A stretch of DNA of 64,000 nucleotides, taken from Rhyzopertha dominica (Eukaryota > Arthropoda > Insecta > Coleoptera > Bostrichidae). The notes beneath the pieces were generated by a model. The model was not told where the DNA came from and ran no database searches. It was given only the letters and a program-made list of their open reading frames with translations. Numbering within the stretch: position 1 is the stretch's first letter; each line of letters starts with the position of its first letter. The position numbers and the translations under genes are program-made. This document shows, in pieces, positions 32,566 to 44,820 of the stretch. Where the stretch lies: positions 35,707,786 through 35,771,785 of the forward strand of contig QCXZ01000041.1 in assembly GCA_025024175.1 (NCBI GenBank), read 5' to 3'.

Positions 32566-32980
32566 CCAAGTAATTCAGGGTATGTCGACCTGTACCTAAG
32601 CTAATCTTGGAAATGTACCACATCAACAAAATTAATAATGTAAGGAATAAAAAATCGGACACACAACAATATAGAAGTATCTACACATATCTGCTATAAA
32701 AGGAAATGATATAAAAAACAAATTATAATTAATTTATTTGACAGAAGTCATTTCTGGTAAAAAAACCTATGTTTCGTAAAAAAACACTGTTGCGCATATT
32801 TATCACTTACACATAGCCTCAAATTTATGTAAGTATAAGGTTCCATATAGCTTGTTGTATTAATTAAGTTGAATTGTAGATGCTCCGAAGAAGAATTTAA
32901 ATAAATTCGAAAGCTCCGCTTAAGAGAAAAGAGTACTCTTTACGTGTAGCTTACAGGTCGACATACCCTGAATTACTTGG
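32566..32980. repeat. stem-loop repeat copy 1 with perfect 29-bp inverted flanks
   Basis: Arms 32566-32594 and 32952-32980 are perfectly inverted (outer part CCAAGTAATTCAGGG, inner part TATGTCGACCTGTA), and AAGCT extends the match after a 3-bp gap. Near the right arm is a stem-loop: CCGAAGAA, stem GAATTT/AAATTC, then GAAAGCTCCGC (about 32886-32925). A tail GAAAAGAGTACTCTTTA follows, matching the tail of the copy at 48736-48846. The arms are not shared with that copy, so they are local sequence duplicated in inverted orientation rather than family ends. Non-coding. A Penelope-like origin is possible but unproven. Confidence 0.7.
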
Positions 32981-35900
32981 GTATTAATTTTAGTACCATA
33001 TTTTGCAATCTTTGTACCAGAACTTATGTTAACTAATGTTAACTAATGTTAATATATTAAGATATAGTTTATCAAATTGACTATAGGTGGGCATAGACGC
33101 TATTCGTGTTAGGTTTTACCTATAGGTACAGGTAAAATTGTGCAGAGAAGAACGAAGAAGGAATGCGTCCACCCACTGCAAACTGAAGACCGTAGTCTTG
33201 TTCGACTTGTAGTGGTATACAGAATCTAAAGTGGAAGTAATTTACTAATAACGGTGTCCGCATTTGTAGTAAATTTAAATGCGAAAGAAAGCACAAACAG
33301 TCACATTGAGCATTTCCTTTTTTTTTAATTTCATTCGGAATTCTTCCCGTTTTTTTCTTGACATTGGTCTCTGAATATATTGTTATCAATTTATTTTCAC
33401 TTAATTAATAATTCATCGAATGCATTTTCCAAAGGTGCTATTGTGCGTACTTTGTCCGTCTATATGTCTGTCACTTTTATAGCTCGAGAACAGCTCAATG
33501 CACCGAGCTCGTTGGATAGGTATTGGCCTAACGATGATCGACATGTATATCCTATTCTCTGGATTTAACCTTACATAAATACTGATGGCTCCTCAATAAA
33601 ATCTATTATATATTATTATTACTATCATCCGGGTAACGTAAACTGATAAAATAGACTTGTCAACTAAAGAATGAATTAATCATTTTACTTGAAAGGTGGG
33701 TATTTGAAATAAAAGGTTTGGTATAGATTGATATTTTACAATAAGTATCTTTAAGTTACATTAATGGGCACAAATGTTAGTATTAGCAAACATAAATTCG
33801 CGGAGGGCTAATAACCTCATTGCATATAAAATAGTAAATTAGATACAAAGAGCCTCAGGTATATGGGACGACGTTTATTTAAAATAAGCATTTGAAAACA
33901 CTGTGTACCATTTATAAAAAATAATGCTGTAGTGTCGAATCCGTTTGGCAAGTTTTACACGTATCTATATCCTTCCAATTTATTAATTATTATTTTCTTT
34001 AATAATAATTCCTGTTATTAATTTTCCTTGTAGTTACGCTTTACATTTGAAATGCTATTTTATTTTTGCTTCTGAAACTTTACTAGTTCTATAGATAATC
34101 CTGAGTAGACATATACATTTGGAAATACCTATGTAAAGTACCTTTCTCATAGCGTTATAACTGGCGCCCCTAATATAGAATGGGTGTATTAACAATAGCT
34201 TCAGTCGTCAAGTATAACTCTTTTGTCCTTTATTTCCCTGTAGTGAAGACCTACATTTTATTGTAGCCAACAGAAGGTAATGCTGACAAAGCTATCATTA
34301 ATTACTGCACAATATCTTTGTAGTATTATATACCTGCTCTTAAAATATAGCCCACAGCATCTTGGATAGATAACTCAAATGTGCTTTTGTTATTCAGGAT
34401 AAACATAGGAACTAGGTGGAGTGTAGGTACAGGATTATATTTTAAGAAGACCTCGTCAAATGCCTTATTGTGTGACTTTCTTCTTGAAGGTAGTGTACAT
34501 TGTATGTATATGGTAATTAACCATCAAACAAACCTGTGTCACATATTGAAACGAATCCAATTAAAAATAATACATAAACTTCTGAGGTCACAGACAAAAA
34601 AGGTTGTGCCTACATTTTCTCGAATACCATCCTGTTAACTTATAGATTACAACTCATATTAATAGTGTTTTTGTCTTTTTGTGCTAATTTATTTGCCACT
34701 TTGACAGAAACAACAATCTGACAAAACAGCAAAAACAAGTCGACCAGGGTAACAACGAACCTGCCGCCATCCGAAACGGGCACGCATTTTGGAACCAGTA
34801 ATTATGCCGAGCTACAACACTATCATCTACCATCTTGTATATTATTATAATATAACTGTTACAATGCAGCGGATGATAAATAGCATATATACTAACTTCA
34901 AAAAAAGGTTATTACTATATAGTATATACTATAAAATTCTTTTATATTATCGTAATTAGTAGATTTGGGTATTTTAGCGTTTTTTTTATTATGCATTCCG
35001 AACGATTCAACTGAAAAATAGATTGACGTGTTTTTTTTATTTCTGTCGATATTGCGTATAACTTGAGATATTAATTAATAAAAATTACAGAATTCAGTCA
35101 CGTCATAAGTGAACAATCCGGTTGTACCATGTTAAACAGAGATGGATAAACAATAATCTGCTGACCACTGACAGCACAGTGACAGCTAAGCTGAATCATC
35201 CGTAAATGTGTTTTTATGTGTTGTGTTTGTTTTCTTTTGGGTATCGTTCGTTGTTCTTACGTTAATTAAGCATCATCAAAAACAAACAACAAATCCAACA
35301 CAGGCACAAGATGATAGCGTTTACGAAAGAATGTGTGTTTACAATCAGCTAGTCTAACGCCCCACGTCCTACCGTGATTTGACAGCCACAAAAGAATGCA
35401 AAGTAACACTGTTACCAAGTTCCGTAGTCCTTTCTTTAGTCAAGTCGTCACATCCTTTGGAGGGCGTTTTAAAATAGATCAATTTTGACTTGAATATTCA
35501 CGTACTTAAATATATTTTTTTATACTAACCAACGTAGGGAATTATTTGCATGTATTACAATTAGTAACGAAACTATATTGAATTCCGTAATTTTTACTTC
35601 ACTGCAATACCCAATTGACAACGACATGTCGTTGTCATGGCTGCACCACTTCGTAATCTAATTTAAACGAGCAGCTGTGAACGCGATATACCTACGCGTG
35701 CACTTCTGTAAAATGTATTTCCTCAAAGCTGTACGGCAGCTAAGTGTTTGTAGGAACTCAATTTCCTATTCCCTTTAAAAATTTCCTCTCCGCGCAATTC
35801 TTATATACATTTTAAATTTGCAATTTCCTTATATTGACAAACTAATACACCAGACTAGGGTAGACTTAATACGGGATCGCTGCTTACCAAGTTTCACGAA

Positions 35901-36955
35901 TGTAGGACGAAGTTTAGTATAGTAATAACAATTCATGTGTACGTCTTAAAATTTAACCAGCACGAGATAGTAAGGAGAGAGAGAGCGGTTCTCTAAAGTC
36001 ACATTTTAAAGGAATATTATTGGTATGTAAATACGCTGCAGCGTGCCTCTTTGAAATGCAAATTGTTTCGCTTCGTCCGTCTCACTTCTGGCCTTAATTA
36101 GAACGAATTTCCTAAAATCCCTCTTCATCCTGTTACTTTATTCCAAGACAATGATTTAAAACCGCGCTATATGAAAGGCAGCCTGTTTGCGTAGTTGCCA
36201 CAGGGTACCTTAATTACTTACAAAGGCGAATGCAGATTCCACATAACTACCTCTCTGTAGGGAACTCGCTGCTTAGAGCAGAAACCTTTGATATTTTAGC
36301 TTTCTCCTGAGTTGTGGAGATACAAGCGGCGTGTTTGTAATTTTGTTATTAGGTTGCAACGCCTAATGAGGTAGTAGCGGCCGTATAAAGCTTCTTAAAT
36401 TTATGCCCGCTTGAAGACGTTACATTTGTAAGCTCCTTCGAAAATCTAATAAATTGTCTTTAATTACATCACAAACAATAACAATTATGGTGATAGAAGG
36501 TAAAGAAAATATATATTAACCAATTTATGCCTATCGTGTTTTAAAAAAGACAAAAACGGAGTCCGGTTAAAGCGTTTATATGCTTAAGTTGGGCTGGTTA
36601 ATCATAATTGTCATGTAATGAGTTCCATATGACAACAGTCAGCGACTGCGAGGACAAGTTTATTATCAATTTACGAATGCAGTGTTGCAGAGGCTACACA
36701 GTTTATTAAAATGCTTGACATATATCGTGGTAATGTCCTAATCCTACTTTGGCTGAAACGCAATTCACAAATTTCTTATTCCCATTGTTTAACACTACGT
36801 TAGATATCTTTTCATAAGACCGTTAAAAGTGGACACTCTTGGAAGAAAGTACATAAGGCAAATGCATAGGTTTTCATTCTAATGGTTAAATGCTAAAGGA
36901 CTCCTTAAAGAAGAGGTATCCTTTTACCAAATCCTCTTTAAGTAAATATAGTTTT
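32981..36955. other. gene-free AT-rich stretch of about 4 kb
   Basis: I see no coding domain. The frames at 33120-33389, 33380-33568 and 34381-34638 are unrecognised. Small simple repeats occur (GAGAGAGAGAG near 35978). No element ends or arrays were noticed. Confidence 0.4.
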
Positions 36956-36959
36956 ACGG

Positions 36960-37500
36960 CCACCTACGACCCTACGAGTTCGTGTGAAGATTTAACAGAT
37001 GAAGATTCTGGGGCAGAAGATGTCATGAACTTAGATAATTTATAGTGTACGCAGTTGAGGGTAGAAGCTGTAACAACATTTGCAAATATAGAGGAAGAAG
37101 TTGAACAGCTGGATGAAGACGATCTTTGGCATCCCTACAAGCAGTTAAGAAAAAACAGTATATTTATATATTATATACGTAGAGAATAGGTTTGGTAAAT
37201 TCAACAATTACCTGGCCTACGTTTTATGATATTAAATTTAGTTTTTCTTCAACTGACCTCTTACCCTAATTTTCTGATAAAGCTGCGGTTCATAATTTAC
37301 TACTCGACCAAAAAAATCAATCCAGTATTACGTTACTCTTTCTGAGCGGATACGTACAAGTCCCACGTTCATGTATGTTTGGGGAAACAGATGCTTATAA
37401 CAAACTTGCTTTGAGTGCAATATTAAGGGACAGATTTGAGTATATCACGTTAAACTTTCACTAATATGATAATTTTAATCTTAATAGCTATTTATGTAAC
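36960..37500 (+). pseudogene. piggyBac-like transposase relic
   Basis: piggyBac transposases cut and paste at TTAA sites. The start of this relic reads SCEDLTDEDSGAEDVMNLDN, the acidic N-terminus typical of this family. The best block is LLFLSGYVQVPRSCMFGETD, AYNKLALSAILRDRFEYITL, NFH (37334-37461, one uninterrupted frame). It matches the conserved LLLSGY...P....YW....D..N.......RDRFE.I...LH core. After a TAA, YDNFN continues. The catalytic Asp residues further downstream are missing, because the sequence passes into the palindrome at 37614. Only about a third of the gene remains. Confidence 0.8.
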
Positions 37501-37613
37501 AAGGCATTAAAGTGGCACTTTATCGAACGAGTTTGGAGATTGAGAGCCGAGGCGAGCAACCAGATGAGTTCGATAAATATTTTACTGGCGTGGCGCATAC
37601 AATGTTTTTTCGG

Positions 37614-37983
37614 CTACTACATTCAAAAGTACAACTTCATCCTACTATTCCAACGCGAGAAAGTGGCTCTTTACGTGCCCAGGCAGTAAAATACATGTTA
37701 CATAACAAGTTTTGTAAAAAGCATAAAACAAACGAGTGCGTAATTGCATTACAACACGTATTACGTACCATACTTTACTTATGATCACTGCTGTAAATAC
37801 TTAAGAATATACCGTCTGTGATCAATGTAAGATACTTATTACGTACATTGATCGCAGTCGGTGCGTTTTTAAGTATTTACAGTAGTGATCGTAGGTAAAG
37901 TATTTTACTGCCTAGGCAGGTAAAAAGCCACTTTCTCGGGTTGGATGAGTAGTATAAAGTTATATACTTTCGAATGTAGTAGC
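37614..37983. repeat. large palindrome with an insertion in one arm
   Basis: The right arm 37844-37983 is the reverse complement of the left arm 37614-37829, centred near 37836. Landmarks are GATCAATGTA/TACATTGATC, CTGTAAATACTTAA, GCCTAGGCAGTAAAATAC, GAGAAAGTGGCT and CTACTACATTC. The left arm carries about 78 extra bases (37695-37772) absent from the right. A foldback element, or a local inverted duplication with a later insertion, would explain it. The 90-codon frame at 37512-37784 lies across it and is not considered real. Confidence 0.8.
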
Positions 37984-38269
37984 AGAAAAATAATATTAAT
38001 CAAAATGATCGACTATATGATGAATAACAGTTTTCATCTTTTCTGGCAATTATTTAATATCTGTCACTCCTTCAAGACCTTCTAAACATGAATATCAGAG
38101 CCACCGAAACTACCTACAAATTATACCTACATTCATCAAGTTGCTAGACTTGCAAAATAAAAAATCGTTTTTGCGGATATGCTAGATTAATTTCATGGTA
38201 GGTGGCCACAGGTGTGGCGAAAATATTGTTTATTACAGAACGTTAATACCTATTAAGTAAAAAAGCTTA
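37984..38269. other. short gene-free stretch
   Basis: AT-rich with nothing recognised between the palindrome and the next LINE. Confidence 0.4.
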
Positions 38270-40110
38270 TTATCCCGGTTTGTTATAGCGTCCCCCAAAT
38301 ACAAATATCGCTCTGACTACAGGGAACCTTGGTTCATTTCTGCCACTACTTGTAACCTGTTGTGATAATGTCATACTGGGGTATCTTAATGAAAATTTGT
38401 TAAACCTGAAGAACTCTATGAGTATTTCTGAATTATTATTTAATACACACCGGATTTAGGCACTGCATTACATAATAGCCCACCAAATTATGCAATACTG
38501 TTTTATCCCTGTTAGATCCTATTCTTGTCACAACTGTTTATGATGTGAAAGATTAGGACACTCTGAAATGTGATACATTTCTGACCATCATCTCTCTTAT
38601 ATAATCATAACCGTTGCTTATATAGAGAAACTCACAAAATACATTTGTCTTAGAACTTTGCAGTCTAATGAAGACCGATTTTGCATGAATTTAAATAACA
38701 TCCCATAGCAAAACCCTATATTGTCAATATTGATCTTAAGTTTGAGTTTTCGAAGAACCTAATGATTTCATTATCTGATAAATATGAACCCATAACTAAG
38801 GTTTATACAAATAAATAAAGTAAGCTTAAAGTAGCCTTGTTACAAAGAGGCTAGACATTCATGGCCTCTAAAATCCCCAAAACGCAAGTTTCTTGGAAAA
38901 ATTATAAACATACAGAAATTTTGCACCGAGTTCAATCCGTCGCAAAAAGTAGTGATCTGACTTTACATCATGAACTTACATGATCACATAGAAAGCTATT
39001 TCATTGGTGTTTTCAAAATAAAATAATAATTGCCAGAACGAGTTAATTTTTCCTTTATCAAAGTATATAGTATATCAACAGCCACATTCAAGTAAACTAC
39101 TTCCCCAAAGCTTGGAAAACGTCTTTCATAATCCTGCTTCCTGAAGTGAATAATGTTCTGCCAGTGGTATCGCAGTTAACAGAAAAACCTTACACCATAT
39201 CAATCTGTATAGATTTACCTCGACCACGGTGCTTTTGAATATACTAACATATAATATATTACTTGCTCTGGCTGCCTTACTGGTTTCGCTAGCTTACTCT
39301 AAATATTTGATAGAATCGACCACGAATTGCTGTGTAGAAAAATTGAAATATTTGATAGTGCCAGTGTTACCTATTTTAATTTTAGTCTTAGTGGTAGAAG
39401 ACAATTAATATGTTTATACATATTAATGGCATATGTTTAATATTTGGTAAAGTCATATGTTGCATTCCACAAGATTCCGTACTTGGACTATTTTTGTTTA
39501 TTTTATACGTGTCAGATGCAGAAAAAGTAATAAGACACTCTCATTAGCAGTGCTCCTCAGATGATACACAGCTGTTATTCTATTTTGATTTTGTAAAATT
39601 AAAATGCGCAGTTCATAAGTTAATTGTCATTTAGCTACAATTGAATCATGTGCAATAGCTCACAATCTCAAACTAAATGTCGACACAACTGTCGGTTTAT
39701 TGTTCTGTTCTGCAATTAGACGGTTGCTAGTCCAAAGCAAGTTAGAAGTTATTGCATTATTATCTGAACGATATAATCTTAAATACTGCTAAATGCGCAC
39801 AAATTTTAGGAGTAGTTGTGGACGACAAACTTCGATTTAGAACACTCAAAAAATTATAATTAATAAATGCTATATTCGGTGTACGATTCGTTTTTATAAA
39901 TATGCACAATAAAATTTGAAATAAGAAAAAGCTGTGTGAATCTTCGGCCCTACATTTATTTATTAGTTATGATTTGATAATATTTTACCCCGGTTTATAT
40001 TATTGTACAAAGCGTAGGTTACAATAATTAGCGTAATACACCTGTTCAAGTATTTTTGTCAATACGCAAATTTGATCATAGTAGCCTGAAAGCTGTAGAG
40101 CTACTGTGGC
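38270..40110 (+). mobile_element. CR1/Jockey-like LINE relic (endonuclease to RT C-terminus)
   Basis: Plus-strand pieces in order: a possible endonuclease remnant (PPNYAILFYPC, then LLDPILVTTVYDV, 38490-38545), the RT start YFPKAWKTSFIILLPEVNN (39098 on), FDRIDHELLCRKIEIFDSAS (first catalytic Asp), SLSGRRQLICLYIL, IPQDSVLGLFLFILYVSDA (PQGSVLGPLLF block), then SSDDTQLLFYF (39555 region, the Y/FADD box as SSDD), AHNLKLNV, LNTAKCAQILGVVVDDKLRF (block K...LG...D..L.F) and a C-terminal piece to about 40100. Many frames and stops. The style matches the CR1-like 3' end at 44110-44820, but the two do not overlap enough to prove one family. Confidence 0.8.
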
Positions 40111-40179
40111 TAAAGCTCATCAACCTCCTGCTTGATTTCCTCATGCTGTGCTTCCAAACTGTTGCTTTCGGTATCTTCC

Positions 40180-41230
40180 CGTTACCTTAAAGATAAGCTT
40201 CTTTTTAGGCACTCTGAGCGTACCTAATCGTATACATGGATTAGGAAATATATCACAAGAATGGCTTACGTCAGAATTTATAGTAATACCAAAAAAAACA
40301 GAAGTCACCAAGGATAGAAGATAGAGAAAAGTCAGTCTCATGTGCTATCTGCTAGCAACGCTCTTAAAAATTATCCCCGAAACAATATATAAAAATTGTG
40401 AGAATCAGTTGTCCGACATCCAAATCCGAGATGCAATGCGAACAAGGGAGGCTAGTTTCCGCATACAAGTACTGATCCAAACATGTAGAGACGTTAGCTG
40501 TGCACCTCTGCTTCATTGATTACACCAACGCGTTTAATAGAGTCTAACACCCCGAATTAATTGACATTTTGAAAAAATATTGGAATAGATAATAAAGACT
40601 TATCTACACATAGTTGCACGACTACATTGATACCAGTAATGTTGAAGGAAATCATTTGAGTAAGTCACGGATGCGTGCTGTCCCAGTTATTGTTTAACGT
40701 CTATTAAGAACACGCCTAATTTTGTAAAAGCCTTAGATAGTGTAGATGCGAATATACTTGTGATGTAGAACTAATTAATAACATTATGTGTGCAGACGAA
40801 ATATGTTAGCTGATTATCTCATAAAAGGAATAACAGAAGTCAGTCATAAATATGGCTTTGAACTTAATACGAAAAACACTTCTTAAATACATCGTGATCT
40901 CTAAAAGTAATATGACGGCTGATCAGTTTAAAGCGAATAATCGAATAAAAAAACGAGTTGACAAATGTAAGTAGCTAGGCACAGAAATTAACGATAAATG
41001 AGATCATTCGCAAGAAATCCGATGTAAAATTTAAAAGGCACGACGTGCGTTTTCCAGAATAACAAAAATCAGAATCTCAGGGTCAAAAAACCTTAGAGCA
41101 TGGTTTTCTGTTTCAAAAACTAGACCTAGACGTTGCTTTGTTTTTGTTCGGTATATTGAATTTTAGCTGAAGCATTAATGCAATACGACAATGCGGCATT
41201 GTATAATACTCTTAGGTATAGATAGATACA
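40180..41230 (+). mobile_element. LINE reverse transcriptase relic, endonuclease-RT type
   Basis: On the plus strand: EWLTSEFIVIPKKTEVTKD (about 40259-40315), KVSLMCYLLATLLKIIPETI then YK, QLSDIQIRDAMRTREASFRI and QVLIQTCRDV (QFGFR...GTREA block), LCFIDYTNAFNRV (first catalytic Asp, frameshifted), CVLSQLLFNVY, VDANILVM, then EVSHKYGFELNTKNTS, SNMTADQFK, KCKXLGTEINDKXDHSQEI and ALMQYDNAALYNTLRY. The YADD box itself is eroded (about 40795, CADEIC). The whole is a decayed, 5'-truncated copy of a widespread insect LINE, separate from the preceding CR1-like relic. Confidence 0.8.
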
Positions 41231-41999
41231 GCAATCTCTTAAAATCGGATTTAGTTAAAAGCAATGGGTACTCGTATCGCATATACGAAAACAGAATTTG
41301 TCTGAATTTCCAGGTTTTTTTATACCTAGTTTAGTACCAGTTTATTGTCAAAAGTAGCTTACAATAAGCCTTTTTCTGCTCCTCTTACATTTACTGCGTG
41401 CCTCGCTGAGTTTTTTGCGAGGATTTACGCAAATATACAAATTTATAGAAAGCTGCCATTTACTTAAAAATTTATCTGCCCATTCGTTAGCGTTGGGGCT
41501 AATATTTACCAAAATTTAAACATTTATTTCTCTTTATCTTACTCCAGGTACATATTAAAAGGTTACACGTGTTGGCCCTACATTTTACCAGATATTCATA
41601 TAGGGACATCATTGAAGCACCATCTGGAGCAAACCCAGCGCAACTGTATATTGATTTTTGCGATGTTCTACCTCGTCGCGCCCTCTCTAAACCTGAGGAT
41701 TGCTGCGAAGTGTAGCAGGAACCTAGCATGTTTCGTTTGTATCAGATCCCAAAAGTGCTGACTACAAATTTGCAGGTCCCTTGGTTTTTGCTGCGTCGTC
41801 GGTGGATTCCTGTTTTTGGTGAAACACTTCGCAGCTTACAAATGGTACTAAGAGGTGTAGCGCACGGAATATTATCGACGCTGCATTACAGAAGTGAATG
41901 CACCAATTATTACATTTCTATAATGGCAGTGTCATTGACTGGACTGGCAGCAAGAAATTGGTGATTGCTGTGCACAAATAAACCAGAGTTTTTATTTTA
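41231..41999. other. no recognised gene
   Basis: Open frames 41499-41729 (minus) and 41728-41964 (plus) show no domain. The composition around 41570-41900 is a little richer in G+C, so an undetected relic is possible. Confidence 0.35.
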
Positions 42000-43130
42000 A
42001 ATCCAGTTAAAGTTTCAATTTTTCTTTCCAAGTCTTCATTATCACTGTCCCAACGCATATATTTATTACCTTTGAAGGGAGAATGAAAAAAACTTTCAGC
42101 AAGAGTGTCATGGGATTCCGGCGAAATACAACACGACCAACATTGGAAACAGTTAATCTATATGATCGTTCTTGGGACCACCTCGGATTAGAAGATTGAC
42201 CTATGCTATCTTTTTCTATTTCATCAAGTCCTGTTGAAGTTTTTGGAAGCAGTTCTCCCATTTGCTGCTCTTTATAGTCATCATCGATGAAATCTTATTC
42301 ATCAGATTCACTGTTGACTTGGCCATGATCTAAACCGGGACCAATAGACTTCTTTTTCGTTTTTTGTGGTTGATCATCTGCGAAAAGTCTTCTGTAAGCT
42401 TTATCTCGTTTCCCCTTAGGAATACGGCTCATATCTTTTTTTTGTAAATATTCCGGGGGTTCGTTTGGCAACTTTTCGATGAATTATTTGTAATTTGTGA
42501 TCTTTTAGAGCATGTCAGTTAATCGCCAAGCAAACCACATTCGTCCACATCAGAAATGNAGTTCTCTTCGTTTGGTTCTGCTTTTGTGCAAAAGTAATTT
42601 TCACAATTTTTATACATGCCTTGGGCAATTTTCGGTGTCTCTAGATAATCCTGCCAATTGTTCATCAAACGAAACATCCTCTGTTTTCATGAAATTTAGG
42701 GCTCTCTTTATTGCTCTTCTCATTCGCTCTATGTTCGATTTCAAACTTTTCCGCAGCTTCACAGGTAAACCTTATTTTTTGTCAAACTTAAACGACTTTT
42801 TGCCATTTGATGCAATTCTGAGACAGTTTTTCAGCAGATGGTTTGTGCATTTGGCGAACTAGTTGTGGTCCGTAAGGTTTTGCGGTCAGAAGTCTGTCGC
42901 TGTCACCTACCAGTTTTACATACTTCAGTCCGTGCATATCAATACTTTGAAACTTTCAGCAATTATATCGGATTCCATTCAAGTAGATATTGTTCTTGTA
43001 GATTGTTCTCTGCCTTTGCACAAATGATGCAAAATTTATTTCACACACCTATGTATAGCAATTTTCCTGTTTTTACCCCCAAAAGTACTCTTTCCGCGTT
43101 GTATTCAAAACTAAAACCTTCAAGTAGCAT
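42000..43130 (-). pseudogene. unidentified coding-like relic
   Basis: Minus-strand translation has protein-like blocks across more than a kilobase: SKSNIERMRRAIKRALNFMK then TEDVSFDEQLAGLSRD (about 42770-42640), SRIPKGKRDKAYRRLFADDQ, PQKTKKKSIGPGL (42430-42320), then the frame 42261-42007 with KTSTGLDEIEKDSIGQSSNP, RWSQERSYRLTVSNVGRVVF and RRNPMTL. It is rich in Lys, Glu and Ser, with stops between blocks. I do not recognise the family. It could be a decayed transposon protein or host pseudogene. The plus-strand frames 42512-43134 are its shadows. Confidence 0.35.
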
Positions 43131-44109
43131 CTAAGATTTCCCTAGTGATAAAAACAAAAGTGGTGACAGTTTTAAGAAGAGACAATAGATACAGATAATT
43201 TACGACCTCAATGATCCATCTGCAAATTATAAAAGGATTGCAACAAGGGGTACATCTGCATAGTTTGCGAGCGTGAAGCTCCGCCCCGCAAAGCATTAAA
43301 GGTTAACTCCCTCGGTGCTAAAATTGTTCAAATTTGATGCAACAAAAATTCATTATTTTTGCTGCGATAAAGGACAGAACAAATGTTTTGCGTATCAAAA
43401 TTTTTTCTGGTGCTCTCGTCTTATTTTTTGTTTGTTTTAATCTTAATTTTTTTTCTTGCACCTTTTTAATTTTTTCGGCAAAAGTCAGTGTGAACTTCGA
43501 AAAAGTACGATGACAACTCCCGAGAGAAATAATTTAAGCGCTCAGATAAAAAATCTCAAATCGATCTGATGAAAAATACGGATTTTATCCTGCATAAACC
43601 ATGTAGAGTAGTACGTATAAACAGCCTTAATTAGATGTAAACACGAGGTGGACGAGCCGGTTTGTCTTCTCTTTGTTAAAGTTGATGTTAGCTAAAACCA
43701 ATCCAGTAACCATAACAACACCTTAAATTGAGGTGTGATTGGCTTAGATTATAAAGACTGAGTTGATTTTAGCTTAAAATAGAAAAGAGAAACCAGCCCT
43801 TATGTGTTAATAAAGAAGAGACCAATAGAACCCTGAAATCTGTTTTATTAGAACAGCTGGACGTAGGTACCTATTATAAAAGAATATAAAGAATTGGATT
43901 CTTTTAAATGTTTCTAAAAAAAAAACAAAAGAGAGGAAAAAGAAGGGGTTCATTCGATAAGCTTCAAATAGTTTTACTCGAAATGGATCGAGCTTTCACA
44001 ACAGAAAAAAAACCTTTGAAATGCTGTATATTGTATTTTGCTTTCATGACAACGTTTGCAGTTCTAAAAAAATCTTGCATTCCAACGTAGTTAAATTATA
44101 TTTTATATT
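43131..44109. other. gene-free stretch, no recognised feature
   Basis: AT-rich, with poly-T/poly-A runs near 43430 and 43915. The frame 43908-44090 has no domain. Confidence 0.4.
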
Positions 44110-44820
44110 AATATTATAAGTTGTGTGCTGCATGATGGGAGACACAATCCTCAACGTTGTAAAACTACCTGTAATAACTGAACAAAACGATCTTGATATC
44201 ATAATACTCAACAAGCTGTCCTAGAGTGCTCAAGTAACAAAAGTGGTCGCCCGAGCTAATCAACGTGTGTATATTGTGAAAAAGTGTTTCAAGGATCTTA
44301 GCACCGATGCATTCTTAAAAANCTACAATTCCTNCAGAAGGCCATTCTTTGAACTTGCAGTAGTCGTGTGGTCTCCTTATCTAAAGCAGAATGTCAATCG
44401 ATTTTAAGCTATGCAAAAACGAGCCACTAAACTTCCTATGGGTTTTAAGAACCTGTCATATGAAATTCGACTGGCGCGTCTAAGTCTGCAGCCCCTGACA
44501 ATACGACGAGAGCGGGGAGACCTCATTGCAACTTATAGGCTGTTGCACAGCGTTTTTTACTATCAGCGGATAATTTTACCCTTAATACAGACGATAGATT
44601 ACGGGGACATTCCTTTAAGTTGAAGAAAGAGAATTTCCACACTACCGTAAGACAGAACTTTGTGCCAAATCGGGTGTTCACTAAGTGGAACTCTCTTCCT
44701 AACAATGTAGTGTGTGCGCCGTCTGTTAATAGTTTCAAGGGTCGTTTAGACTGTATCCAGTACCAAGCCATCAGCAAGGTTTGTTTTTCATATCTGTTTA
44801 CGTTATGTTAAAAAATCATT
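44110..44820 (+). pseudogene. CR1-like LINE, 3' end of the RT open reading frame
   Basis: Plus-strand blocks in order: TEQNDLDIIILNKLS (equal to the EKDLGV.....LSF block), KVVARANQRVYIVKKCFKDL then STDAFLK, RRPFFELAVVVWSPYLKQNV (RP.LEYA..VWSPYL), the frame 44411-44623 MQKRATKLPMGFKNLSYEIR then LARLSLQPLTIRRERGDLIA, and the frame 44620-44811 with RQNFVPNRVFTKWNSLPNNV then VCAPSVNSFKGRLD. This is the C-terminal region found after the RT of CR1/Jockey-group LINEs. Frameshifts separate the pieces. The RT itself is absent, as usual for a 5'-truncated copy. Ns fall at 44322 and 44334. Confidence 0.88.

Noticed and set aside
37512..37784. 90-codon plus-strand frame as a gene
   Set aside because: Runs through one arm of a palindrome and has no domain.
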